Part shown: in pieces, positions 20,599 through 31,961 of the stretch
Numbering within the stretch: the stretch's first letter is position 1
Layout: each line of letters opens with the position of its first letter
Source: Cystobasidiopsis lactophilus
Taxonomy: Eukaryota > Basidiomycota > Agaricostilbomycetes > Agaricostilbales > Chionosphaeraceae
NCBI GenBank assembly: GCA_001599975.1
Contig: BCIO01000004.1
Coordinates: 251,828-315,827 of the forward strand
Reading direction: 5' to 3'
Length of the DNA: 64,000 bases
The notes under the pieces: generated by a model
What the model saw: only the letters and a program-made list of their open reading frames with translations
The model's database searches: none
What the model was told of the DNA's origin: nothing
Made by a program: the position numbers and the translations under genes

Positions 20599-21857
20599 TC
20601 AAGGAGATCGTTCTATTGCTAGCAGACATGTCAGAGAAGTCGACAGTAGCATCTTGAACAAGCGACAAGACCCACTGTCCGTCAATAAAGCGCGCGCTCG
20701 CCCCATCTCCACTGTGAATGTGGCTTGTAGGTTTGGACGCGCAGGGATGACAGCGGTAACAACGTTCGTCGTGAAGAAGGAGAGTATCGTTGCGCCTTCA
20801 GAGAATTCGAAGTGGCGGAGGTTCGGCAGAACCGTGGGCGGCAGCAAAGCCGACGAAAAGTTGTCCCGAAAGCCAAGCAGATGATTTTTTTTTTAAATCG
20901 AAAAGGTTCAAGAGCCGGAGTGAGATGAGTGATGGAGGGGCTGCAGGGATCAGTGAGGAGAGTTCCCGGACGCCCAGCTCAGAACACAGAAAGCCATCCA
21001 CTTGAAGATGCTGAAGGTTGCGGCAGAGTAACAAGGCGGCCTTCGGGAGCGCTCCAGCTTCGTCAATCAATGGCTCTTCTTCTTCGGTCGACAAAGTGAG
21101 TGTCACCACGGTCGTTCCAATTTTGCCCAAAACCTGAAGGACGGCATCCGGGTGGAGGTTTTGCAATGTGAGGGTGTGGATGAAAGGTGTGAAAAGAGGA
21201 CTATTTGCAATTGCGGAGTGAGACCATCGCTGGCCGTCGGACTCTGCGCCGAGGAAAAGCGTTGTGACGGCCTTCAAGCTGAAGCAAGCCACATTGTGGC
21301 TTTCCTCATCGAAAGATCGCGCAGAGCTGAGGTGGATCACTTTGAGATCGTTCGCACGACACAGTAAGGGGTAAAGAGAAGGAACATTGAGGCCGCCCCA
21401 AGTGTCCAGAATGGAGAAGCGAGTAAGTTGGCTGACGGGCCATTCCTGATGCAGGCTGTTATTAGGAGACCCACATCAGGAAACAATGTACTTGTAGTAA
21501 ACACACCCAAAGAAATGGGCCAATGAGCCACCGCGCATCGAATATGAGAGCCAGGTGCTTTACATTCACGCATTGGCGGGCTATCTTCTCTTCAGTCTCT
21601 CCATATTCGCCAACCTCCAGATATCGCACAAATGCAGCGGGATTCCAGTCCGTTGCCTCCTCCATTGTGCGCCAAAGGTACTGGCAATTCTGAACGACAA
21701 CACCGACGACCGCTGGGCCCCTGTCCGCCAAATCCAGCGAACGATAGAGGCGAGCGCGACATGCCGAGAGCAGGGCTCTACATTGGAGTGCTTCGAGGTC
21801 CTCGACGTCGACGTAGCTGATGACCTCGGACCAGACTTCGAGCGGGAGCTGGGACAT
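20599..21857 (-). CDS. F-box/LRR-like protein, tandem copy A (frame broken)
   Basis: Putative substrate adaptor of an SCF ubiquitin ligase. It starts MSQLPLEVWSEVISYVDVED, a clear F-box, followed by about 300 residues of irregular Leu-rich repeats (KVIHLSSARSFDEESH, FIHTLTLQNLHPDAVLQVLG, LQHLQVDGFLCSELGVREL). One intron follows ...WLIGPFLW. Near 20894 a run of ten A residues (minus strand) puts the C-terminal part, LLPPTVLPNLRHFEFSEG, one base out of frame. That part clearly aligns with copy C (SPTVLPNFRRFDIS), so this is a recent one-base slip in the run or a sequencing error. Best matches are copies B and C next door. Confidence 0.7.
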
Positions 21858-22210
21858 GTTCGTCCTGGCGGCGGCGTGAAGGACGAGGGAGCGCTCGCAG
21901 CCTTCGGTCGTCGAAGACACAGTGTCAAACGTAGCCGGCCACGGTCAAACACACAGAATGAGGCCGTCGCTTGTCTGGCGTCGCCAGGCCCCTCGCAAAC
22001 CGCGCAAACAATCCGCCTTCGCTTGTATCTGGCCTCTATTTTCCGTTCGGACAGCGCTTGCACCAGTCTTGAATGGCCACAGCTACTCTTCGATGATCCA
22101 GTGAATGTATTTAGACGGCCGCCAGATCAAAGCGAGCACCTGAAGTTGGCCGGCCTGGAGCAGACTCCCTCGGCGCGGGCGAGTCGCCACTTAGACGGGA
22201 ACGAAGACTT
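21858..22210. repeat. Duplicated promoter unit, copy A
   Basis: Upstream of F-box copy A, this stretch shares long near-identical blocks with 23774-24065 and 25713-26010. Shared blocks include AACACACAGAATGAGGCCGT-like, CAGGCCCCTCGCAAAC, CTTGCACCAGTCTTG and AGCGAGCACCTGAAG-like sequences. It shows that the duplicated unit included the 5' region, not only the gene. Confidence 0.75.
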
Positions 22211-22615
22211 ATGGCTTTCTGCTGGCTGCCATCGCGTGCCGATGTTTTCAGATGAATGAGACGGACTGCTCGCTTGGATGCAACCTCAATCACAAGTGAG
22301 GCTTTGGCAGATGAACCGAGGAGCGCTTGCTCTGCCGCACCTGGCCTCCCAGTGCCATGGCTTTCAAAACCCACCCCCTCAATCTGCTCACGTTGAAGGT
22401 GTTAGTGGCCGGCCCTGGCATTCAGCAACTTCCGGCCCGCCCATGGCATCACGTCCAAGCAGTTGCGATCACTTCTCGGGCGTTGACCCTCGGTTTCTGG
22501 CACATTGAGCGGAGAAGGCCTCTTAGGCAGAGAGTTGGACGAGATCTAAACGGTGTGTGTAAACCTGCGGCAGATTTGTCAGATCTGAGCCAGGGACCAT
22601 TTCAGCGAAAAGCGC

Positions 22616-23773
22616 TCACCAGCTATCAACGAGGGCTTTGACCCATCTTGGACGCTCGTAAAACTTGATGAGCAGCTCGGGACGTTCCGGTAGGACCAAG
22701 GTTGCCTGCTCGAGATCGACCGTAAAGAGTGAAACCTGGTACCGGAACTGAAAAAGGCGAAGATTGGGCAGGAAGGCGGGATCGCTGAGAGACGACCACA
22801 GCGACTTGGCAAAGTCAGCCTCAGGGGCTCCTGCCATCGATCCATCCAGTTCGAGAGATAGAAGTGACCCCGGTGCAGTGCTAATCAAAGCGAATAGGGC
22901 CGGGCAGCCTGTGGCGAGCCATTCGACATTGGACACCTTCAAGTAGCGAAGATGGCTGCAGACCAAAAAAGAGGGGAGCGGGAAAAGTCCAAAGTGGAGG
23001 GCGCGGTCGCCAAGTCCCAGCGTCAGGCGCTCAAGCCCGGCCCCGAGGCAGTTGATGATTTGGACGGCCAACTCATCGTCGAGGCCGCGAAGTGTGAGAT
23101 TTCGGATGGACGAAGAAAGCAAAGCATCCGGTTTAATCAAGCCGGAGGTGTCTTCTGTGCGACATCCGCTCAATGCCAGCGTCGTGATTGGAGGTAACGG
23201 AAGGGAGGGGGAAGGGTATTCGGCTTCGAACTGACCGAAAGAGAGCTGAACTGTTCGTAGATTGCCTGCGCGACGAAAGAAAGGGTAGAAGCCGCTGATG
23301 TCGTAGTGTCCGTAGCAGTCCTTGATAGCGAAGTGCAAAGGTGGTCTACTGCCAGGCTCTGCGACGCCAGCTCAGTCTTCTTGTCAATCCCGATGATGAC
23401 ATCTTTTACGCACGTTGCACAGAGCTGGAAGTTCCCAATCTTCTTTGAGATTGTCGTAAGGATCCAGGGTCAGACTTTCCAACGAGCAGCATGTGAGAAG
23501 GAATCGCCGGCTTGGAGGGCCGCAATGCCCAAGTGTGAGGTTTTTGACCAGCCGAGCAGGGTCCCAGTCCTTTGCATCATCCAGAGTGCGCTCCAAGAGA
23601 ACCGCGTTTGAAGGTTTGCTACTGGTGGGCGACACGATCTCTCCCAAAACGAGCGTATCGTAGAGGCGAGCGCGGCAAGCTGGTAGAAGGGCCTTGCAGT
23701 AGGGAAGTCGGACGTCCTCGACGTCGACGTAGCTGATGATCTCGGACCAGACTTCGAGAGGGAGCTGGGACAT
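22616..23773 (-). CDS. F-box/LRR-like protein, tandem copy B
   Basis: Starts MSQLPLEVWSEIISYVDVED, then PYCKALLPACRARLYDTL and an LRR-like body (HFAIKDCYGHYDISGFYPFF, ITTLALSGCRTEDTSG, LTLRGLDDELAVQIINCLGA, HLRYLKVSNVEWLATGCP). One intron follows ...LPALCN. At the exon 2 start, copy B has one base fewer than copy C in the VDHL block, so the reading frame is kept only if splicing uses an AG two bases downstream (CAGAG). This may be an adjusted acceptor or a mild defect. Predicted cytosolic or nuclear SCF adaptor; target unknown. Confidence 0.7.
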
Positions 23774-24065
23774 GGTTGCAGCGTCGTCAAGGAAGAGGGA
23801 GCGCTCGCCGCCTTCGGTCGTCGGACACAGTGTCAAATGTAGGCGGCACGATCAAACACACAGGCTGAGGCCGTCGCTCGTCCGGCGTCTCCAGGCCCTT
23901 CGCAAACAATCCGCCTTCGCTTGAAGCTGACCTCTGTTTCCCGGACGGACAGCGCTTGCACCAGTCTTGACTGGCCACAGCTGCTCTCGGATGATTCAAT
24001 GGAGATTCCCAGCCAGTCGCCAGACCAGAGCGAGCACCTGAGGTCGGCCGGCTTGGAGCAAGCCA
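23774..24065. repeat. Duplicated promoter unit, copy B
   Basis: Same blocks as upstream of copies A and C (GAGGCCGTCGCTCGTCCGGC, CTTGCACCAGTCTTGACTGG). It diverges from both beyond about 24065. Confidence 0.75.
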
Positions 24066-24527
24066 GTTTTGGATCGAGCCTTTTGGACCAAGTTCATTCT
24101 CGCCACTTGTGCTGCTACTCAATTGCGATAGTTACTGTGTTGAGGCTGTGTTACTCGTATGATCCAACGCCTGATGACTGTGGGCGCCAGTAATGCAACC
24201 ATGGGCTCGAAAGGACGAAGTAGGCGGCGGATGTGCTTTGCCACCCTCAGCTCCCAACTCTCGCTTGATCAATCAGGAGGCCTTGATAATGTCAATTTGT
24301 ACATCGTGGAAGCAAAAATCCGAAATTATGACACTAATTCGCGAGCTTCTATTCCTTACACCTTCGAACCCGTCCACAAGCTCTCTGCGTGAAATCGTGA
24401 TGAGCTCCACATCACCGCCTCTTGTTCCGTCCTTCGATCCCTTGCCCAAACCGACCGCAGGTGATCACCAGGAAATGGTGCTGTACGCTTCTATCAGCAA
24501 CGGCCAAGAGATTACTCGAGTGACATA

Positions 24528-25712
24528 TTACCTTCCGTCCATAAAATGTGCATAGCTTTCCCCCATCACATTGAAATGGATTTTGAGTTCTGGACGGTTC
24601 GCCAACCGCACCGTCGAAGACACAAGGTCTTCTTCGTCTTGAGAATGAGAGATGTCGAATCGTCGAAAATTGGGAAGCACCGTCGGAGAGCGCAACGCCG
24701 AGCAAAGCGCATTTCGGAGAAGAACAAAGTCGGAGTCAAGAATGTAAACGTCGGAAAGTTGAAGGGATACGAGGGAAGCTGGAAGTTGAGTGAAGAGCTC
24801 GGACAGGACGTCGTCATATGCCGCGACATGGGACAATGTGAGGTGGAGTAGGCGCTGACAGAGGGCTAGCGATGAGTTGGGAATGGGTATGTTCGTCAGC
24901 TCGCCATCCAAATCTAGCGCGAGAGTTTCGAGTTGACTTCCGACCCTTGCGAGGATCTGCCTGATGAGGTGATCCTCGAAGTCGCTCAGGCGAAGATGGC
25001 GAACGAACGGCGTCAATAACGGGTCAAAGACATCTTTGAACGTCGCATTGTTGATCATCCCGAGAGACAGCGTAGTAAAGCATGGAAGAGGAGCCGCGGG
25101 CGGAGGCTGAGAGACTTCCTGATCCACCACGCCGAACTGAAACTCTACGGACCGGAGCTTCGGAGCTCGTCTCAAGAAGGGATAGAATGTGCTGATGGGA
25201 TAGTCGTCGGATCCGCTCAGGCTACTGATCGCAAAGAGGTTGAGGTGGTCGACCGCCATATCCTGCACGGACTCCTTTGAGGTGTGTCCAATGAATCAAG
25301 GCCTTGAACGCACGGTTCGTAACTTGGCGCTCATCCACCCAGATGCCGCAGGAAGAGCCAGGGAAACGTACGGGTTGAGGATTAGGCTCTCGAGGTGGCG
25401 ACACCGTAGGGCGATTTCCCCTTCAGCAATCGAGTCCCGGCCCACCGTCAAGCTTCGGACCAGCTCAGCCGGCTTCCAGTCCGACGCCTCTTCGAACGTG
25501 CGAAGGAGTTTGGTGCAATCGGCCCATATCCCTCCTCCATGGTAATACCTCTCAGTCGAGTACCAGGGGTTCTTGGGATCACGCAAGTTGAGCGTGTGAT
25601 AGAGGCGAGCCCGATAATCCGGTAGAAGAGCTCGGGAGTAAGGTCCTTTGAGGTCCTTGGCGTCGACGTAGCTGAAGATCTCGGACCAAACTTCGAGCGG
25701 AAGCTGGGACAT
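24528..25712 (-). CDS. F-box/LRR-like protein, tandem copy C
   Basis: Best-preserved member of the trio. F-box MSQLPLEVWSEIFSYVDAKD, then PYSRALLPDYRARLYHTLNL. An intron of about 39 nt joins ...WMSAKLRT to ESVQDMAVDHLNLFAISSLS in phase 0. The body has regular Leu-rich segments (FYPFLRRAPKLRSVEFQFG, FVRHLRLSDFEDHLIRQIL, LCQRLLHLTLSHVAAYDDVL, SLVSLQLSDVYILDSDFVL) and SPTVLPNFRRFDISHS near the end. Such fast-changing F-box/LRR genes in clusters are common in fungi and usually have unknown targets. Confidence 0.75.
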
Positions 25713-26223
25713 GGTGGTGGGAGCGCTCGTCGGCTTCGGTCGTCGAAGACAGTGTCAAATGTAGTCGACCACGTTCAAACACACAGACTGAGGCCGTCGC
25801 TCGTCCGGCGTCTCCAGGCCCCTCGCAAACAATCCGCCTTCGTTTGCCAAATCTGACCTCTCTTGACAAACAACACTTGCACCGGTCTTGGATGGCCAGA
25901 GCTGCTCTTGGGTGATTTGATGGAGGTGTCCAGACGGACCTCGAGCCAAAGCGAGCACTTAAAGTCGGCCGGCCTGGAGCAAACTTCCTCGGCGCGGGCA
26001 GTCGCCACTCGGACGGGAGCGATGACTTATGGCTTCGGCGTGCCTGCGCTCTTCTCCTCTGCTTTTACACCACTTTCGAGAGCTTGCTTCTTGGCGAGCG
26101 CATCCAATGCTCACACCGAGGCTCTCGGCGGCTCTTGCTTGCCATCGGCATTGCCGCTGCTCCAGACGCCTCATACATTAGCACCTTGGATAAAACGCGC
26201 ATCCAAGAGACGTCCCAAAGAAA
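25713..26223. repeat. Duplicated promoter unit, copy C, and Pex12 3' region
   Basis: 25713-26010 carries the third copy of the F-box promoter blocks (GAGGCCGTCGCTCGTCCGGC; GCCGGCCTGGAGCAAACTTC). The rest, to 26223, has no gene and would be the 3' flank of PEX12, which lies upstream on the same strand. Confidence 0.7.
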
Positions 26224-27562
26224 TCACCCCACGATCCTCCTCAAATTGGCGGTGGAAGCCTCCAGCCCCGAAACTGGGCACTTGCCCCATTTGGCCAGAT
26301 AGCCCAGCGCGCACTTGTAGCAGCACACCCACCCAGAAACGGTGATCGCTGTCGGGTTGACCAGCCTGCTCTTGCACACTGGGCAAAACCCCCTCTTGGG
26401 CTTGTCCTCTGGGTCCAGCGGCAACGAGTGCTGCGGTGGCGGCTTCAAGGGCGGCTGGATCTCGGCCGAGTAGAACGCTCTTGAAGAAGTGCGCAGGGAA
26501 GCAGAGGTGTACCACCATTCGAGGAACTTGAACAAGAAGATGGAGCCGGGCAAGATGTACTTGAGCGACTCGAGCACGCGAAAGTTGATCTTGCGCGCCA
26601 ACGAGGCCGACGCTGGAGGTGAGGGTTTGAAGGCCAGGTCTTGTCCGGTCATGCGGAGAATGTCGATGCGGAGGAACTGCAGCCACGGGCGATAGTAGCC
26701 GGACTGCTCGAAGATGTACCGCGCCGAGTAGTAGAGCAGCCAGAGTTCGTAGGCCGAGTTGGCGAACGGGAAGAGGCGGACGAAGAGCTTGGAGAGCCAG
26801 GCTTTAAAGCGCTCTCGCCAGGGAAGCTGTTCGAAATTGGGTGGCAAATTAGCGACGGGTGGGGTCGGAAGGTGTGAACCCAACTTACGTGGGACGTAGA
26901 GGGCGCAGGCAGGTCGTCGGCGAACAGCTCTCGGTCTATCCCTCCTCCCAAGCGCTCGAATCGGTCTTGGGCTTTGGCTCTTAAATAAGGAAGTCCGACC
27001 TGGAAGTCACCGACTTGGCGAGCGTCCAAATACCTCTCGTGAAAAGCCGAGCTCACCAGAAAGAAGAGAGAACCATAAATCTGCTTTCGAGAAAGGCGGT
27101 CTTGACCGGTCAGGAGCTCGACGGCGGCCGTGGCTTGCGGGTCGACTAAGCCGGCGGTGGTCTTTCGCTTCAAGTTGTAAAAGTTCTCTGCGAAGCTGCC
27201 TCCTGCATGATCCAAGATCGATGAGACACAAAGACGAAACCGAAAGGCAAAGAGGAACCCCACGCCAGATGCGGAGGTAATGGTTCTCGACAGCGAGCAT
27301 GACCAAGGCGAAGAACTCGTCGTGGTGATTGGCCACTCGGAGCAGGTAGCGAGGGTGGCGTTGGGCAAAGACCTGTTCTTAGACCACTCAGATATGCCTA
27401 GGCGAGAGCAAACAAAGCGACTGACAGACAAAATGTAGCGCGAGACGGGCTGCAGCAAGTCCCGGAGCTGGTCTGCAATGCGGCCTTTGAGTTTCCGGCT
27501 TTAGCCCGTTAAGGACTGTCCACACCTTGCGCTGCCAACTCGAAGAACGAGGGCCGATCCAT
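26224..27562 (-). CDS. PEX12: Peroxin 12, RING-type peroxisomal E3 ubiquitin ligase subunit
   Basis: Membrane subunit of the Pex2-Pex10-Pex12 retrotranslocation complex that monoubiquitinates the import receptor Pex5. It starts [12 protein letters not shown]. The body has the family blocks [65 protein letters not shown] and [20 protein letters not shown]. Next are hydrophobic segments around [17 protein letters not shown]. The C-terminal degenerate [24 protein letters not shown] followed by [20 protein letters not shown], has fewer metal ligands than a normal RING, as known for Pex12. Four short introns. It faces PSY2 across 126 bp. Confidence 0.93.
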
Positions 27563-27688
27563 GGTGTGCCTATCGCTGCTAGAGCGCAACCCACACTTGG
27601 CGCACGAGACTCGCGAGTTTTATCACGGGGGAGTTGCCTCGCTTGCACCCGAACCGTGACGCCCGCCAGAATGCGCTGAAGGGGGACG
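27563..27688. promoter_or_regulatory. Divergent promoter of PEX12 and PSY2
   Basis: 126 bp between the two start codons. I can name no specific site in it. Confidence 0.5.
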
Positions 27689-30600
27689 ATGGACGAGGAC
27701 AAGAGCAGCTCGCAGGCGACCCAGCGGCGCGTCAAAGTGTACAAGCTCGAAGCCGAGTCTTGGGTCGACCTGGGCACTGGCTACGCCCACATCTACCCTC
27801 ACCTCGCGCCCGCCCTGCCCTCCGGCGTGGAGCCGACGTCGGACGACGCTGAAGGGCCATGGATTGTCGTCGTCAGGGAGCCAACTGCGCCGCCGCCACC
27901 AGCCAAAGAGGGTGGCAGCGACGAGGAGGGCGGCGAGCCTTCCAAGAAAAAGCAAAAGCTGGACGAGGAGCCGGTGGCGAGCGCCGAGATCTGGCGGACC
28001 AACATCAGGACGGTCATGTACCTCTCTGAGGTCGCGGATCCTGGCAGCAGCGGCGGCGGCGGGTCAGGGAACGGCTGCTATCAGCGCCAGCAGGACACCC
28101 TCATCGTCTGGACCGAGGCGGACGGCACCGACCTCGCCCTGTCGTTCGCCAACAACGCTGGCTGCGCCGAAGTCTGGGAGTTCATCCAGCAGGTCAAGGC
28201 GTACATGTTCGACACCCTGTCCGACCACTCGGGCTCATCAGAGGACGGCGGCGAGGGGCACGACGACTTGCTCGACTCCGACTCCCAGGGCGGCAGTCCA
28301 GACCTCTACGGCGGCTCGTCCAACCGAAGGCGCAACGCCATCTCCGCTTCGGACGACGACGCAGCCGCCTGGCTTCACGCCTCGACCTCGCCCAAGAACG
28401 CCGGGCTGGGGGTCGCCGGCCTCCACCCCAACAATAACAACAACATGACCGCCGCCGCCCCTTCGGCTCCCCTACCCCAGCCTACAATGACCAACCTGGC
28501 TCACGTTGAGCAGGCCTTCAAGTGGGCGTCGCGCACGCCGACCAGCCGGGAGAAGCTCGCCACCTGGCTCACAAAGTCGGACTACATTCGCTCCCTGGCC
28601 GAGGTCTTCTCTGACGCCGAGGACTTGGAGTCACTTGACACCTTGCACTCGCTCTGCACCATTCTTCAAAGCATCCGTGCGTTCACATCTTGCCCATTTT
28701 GCCATTGTTTTTAGAAGCTCAATCCGCCCACTTTTCTGCACAGTGCTGCTCAACGACAACATGGTGTTCGAGTACATCCTCAAAGACGACATCTTTTTGT
28801 CTGTTGTTGGCATTCTAGAATGTGGGTTGGCCCTTCACCGTCGTCATTCGCTGGCAGCCACTCATTCTATGTGAACAATTTCCAACAGACGACCCCGAAT
28901 ACCCGACCATGAAGGCCAACTACCGCGAGCACCTCTCCGACCCGGCCCGCTTCGTCGAGGTCGTGCCCATCCGCGACCCGGCCACGCTCGTCAAGATCCA
29001 CCAGACTTATCGCCTCCAGTACCTTAAGGACGTCATCCTCGCCCGCATCATCGACGACTCGACCTTCTCCATGCTCAACTCGTTCATCTTCTTCCACCAG
29101 GTCGACATCGTCACTCACCTTCAAGCCGATGAGGCCTACCTTTCTGACCTGTTCGCCATCTTTGATGACGCCCCTGAACCTTCCACCTCCTCTGCAACCG
29201 CCGCGCTTCCGGCAGATGCGCCCGCCTCGCCAGATCTCATTGGCCCCCAGCCTCTATCCGTTCTTGTGCCCAACGGAGCAGCGCCGACCGCGGACGCCGT
29301 GTTGGACGTCCAGCACAAGGCCATCTTACTGCTCCAGCAGTTCTGCCTCATGGCCAAGAACCTCCAAATGGCCGCACGCTCCGGCTTTTACCGCTCCATG
29401 GGCGCGCGGGGCCTGCTAAGGGTGTTGGAGAGGGCGTTGATGCGCACATCGACGCTGATCACCGCCGACCCTCTACCATCCTCCGCCACTCGCCTCAAGG
29501 CGCCCGAGCCGCCGACTGGCGAGCGGACAGAGGAGGAAATGGAAGCAGACGAGAAGGACCAGATGATCAAAGAGAAGGAGTTAGAGATGCGGATTGCCAC
29601 CATCGACATCCTCATGATGGTCATCGACCACAACCCGCTCGGCGTCCGCTCATACTGCCTACAACGTGCCGGCCCACCACCAGCGACCTCTTCCAACGAG
29701 TCGGCTCTCTCGTCAGCCAAGGCAAGCTCGGCGTCTACTGGCCCAGAAGGCTCCTCGATGTCCGTCGCGGCGAGTGAGAAAGAGGCAAAGTCGCCAGCGG
29801 CAGACGCAAAGGAGGACAGCACCAAGCCGCCGCAAAAGTCGCTCGTGCTCTTCTTGATCGATTTGCTGCTCAGCGAGAGAGACATGGGCGTTCAGGCGCA
29901 AATGGCCGAAGCCATCAAGGTGCTCGTCTCCTCCGGCGAAGGGCCAATGCCAGGCCAAGGGCCGGCTTCAGAGGTTCGTTTCTGCTCCTCGTCCACTCTT
30001 TAATGAATGCGTAAACTCATTTGGATCCGACAGATGATGAGAGCGAAAGCGGCCGAAGATCCAGAATCGGAGCGCTTCCTCCAATACTTCTACGAGAGCT
30101 GCATCGCCGCTCTGTTCACTCCCATCACCGACCTACCGGACCCGGAGGAACTTCCAAGTGGGTCCATGCCCTCTTCTGCCTTGTTCCACGGGGCTACCTT
30201 GACGTCGAACCATACAGACAAGCGGCTGGAGCTGGAACCCAGCCAACAGGCGCTGTGCGCGCATTTATGCGACTTATTATGCTATTTTGTTTCGGCGCAT
30301 TCGTTCAGGTCAATTTGCTTGCCCGCGCTACATTGAACAACAGGCTGAGCTTCTTGTGCTGACAGGTCCAAATATTTCGTTCTGTCGTCCACCATTTGCA
30401 TTCATCTCGCACGCCTCTTGCACACTTCTCAGAAACATATCACTCTAGGTGCGTTGTAGACGCTATCTAGGGACTTGTGCTGACAGGTCGGACACCCGCA
30501 GCGGCCCTGCGCTTCTTCAAGGCCTGTCTGGCAAGAAGGGACGACTTCTACAACCGTTATCTCATCAAGAACGACCTTTTCAAGCCGATCCTCCAGATCG

Positions 30601-31726
30601 CCACCGCTGAATTCGCCGTGAGCCGCGACAATATGCTCATCTCGGGCGTGCTCGACCTGTTCGAGTTCATCCGCTTCAACAACCTCAAGGCCGTGCTCAA
30701 TTACCTCATGGACAAGCACGAGGTCCTGTTCCGAGGGCTGGCGGCAAAAGACCCGACGATGAAACTGGTTCTGGCCAAGTGGGAACAGAATAACGAGCCA
30801 CCACCGGCAGTTGACACACCAGAAGCGTGGGTGCTTTGGCTCTTTGCCGTCTGCGCCCTTACTGACGTGTATGACATTTTATCAGTGCCAATGCCGTGCG
30901 CCAAGGGCCGTGGGGCCGGCAAACCAAGACGCTCGAGGCGGAAGAAGAGTCATATTTCAACGACAGTTCGGACGAGGAAGAATCGCCGTCGTCGACCTCG
31001 GCGCCGTCCCGGAAGCGCCAAAAGACAGAGACGGAAAACACCGCCGATCAGCCGGCACGCAAACGAGCGAGAACCAACGAAGAGGCCGCAGCTCCCATCG
31101 CTGGTGGCGCCTCCTCGCGACCGAGCCTAGTCGCCTTAGCCTCTGGGCTCACTAGCCCGCCACTTCCTAAGCTTCACGGCGGGGGGATGGTTCGATCTCC
31201 CGCGCTGGTCTTCCAAGAGATGGCGATAAAGGGCGCCGAGGGCGTTCGCAAGCGGCTCAGCGGTGGCCAGCCCAAGCCGACTCTGACGCCTATCCCCGCT
31301 TTGGTCGACTACGGCGACGACGAGGACTCGCCGACATTACCATCCAGCGACTCGGTCAAAACGCTAGAGCGGACCAAGACCATCTTCCCGGACGATGACA
31401 AGCCGGCGACGCCAGAGCGGAGTCGATTGCTCAACCCCCCAGCAGAAAGCGTCTCCTCCACTCTGGGCTCGCCATTCCAGGCCGTCACAGCGGAAGATGG
31501 CTCCGAATCCACTTCGGACATCCCGCCACCAAGCCTCAAGTCGTTAGGCGAGAAGAGGCGGCGCGAGGAGGAGGAAGAAGACGTTCTGCTCTCAAAGACC
31601 GCCAATGGCGCCCGCAACAGCAAGGCGGCCAAGAACGGCAATGGCACGACGGCGGGGCAGAATAAATCGACCTCCAACGGTGGTGGTCTGGCCGGCAGGC
31701 TGAAGATCAACCTTTTCGGGAAGTGA
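27689..31726 (+). CDS. PSY2: PP4 phosphatase regulatory subunit 3 (Psy2/SMEK)
   Basis: Targets protein phosphatase 4 to substrates in DNA-damage recovery and cell-cycle control. The N-terminal EVH1/PH-like domain begins VKVYKLEAESWVDLGTGYAH and contains RQQDTLIVWTEADGTDLALS and CAEVWEFIQQVKAYMFDTL; it carries acidic insertions. The armadillo SMK-1 domain follows with LLNDNMVFEYILKDDIFLSV, DPEYPTMKANYREHLSDPAR, IHQTYRLQYLKDVILARIID and, after introns, RDDFYNRYLIKNDLFKPILQ. The C-terminal 280 residues are disordered, with acidic stretches and a nuclear-localisation-like SRKRQKTE near 31.0 kb. At least five introns; joins around 30.0-30.5 kb are approximate. Size and order match fungal Psy2, with longer loops than usual. 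Confidence 0.92.
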
Positions 31727-31961
31727 ATTGTGAACAGCTCCTTCCGGAGGGGTTTAGCCCTCTTCTCGTCCTTCGTTTCCTTTGCTCCATGTTGTAGCAG
31801 TCCTTGCACCTTGTTCGAATTTATCTCCTATCCCATCCCATCACTATCGGATCCCAAGTCAAGTGAACCCAAGTCGGTGGCGGCGGGCGGGTCTGGCGCG
31901 AACCGTTCAACTTGTTCTTGGCGGCCCCTTTGCCTCTACAAGGAATTGTTCCAGCTCTGCC

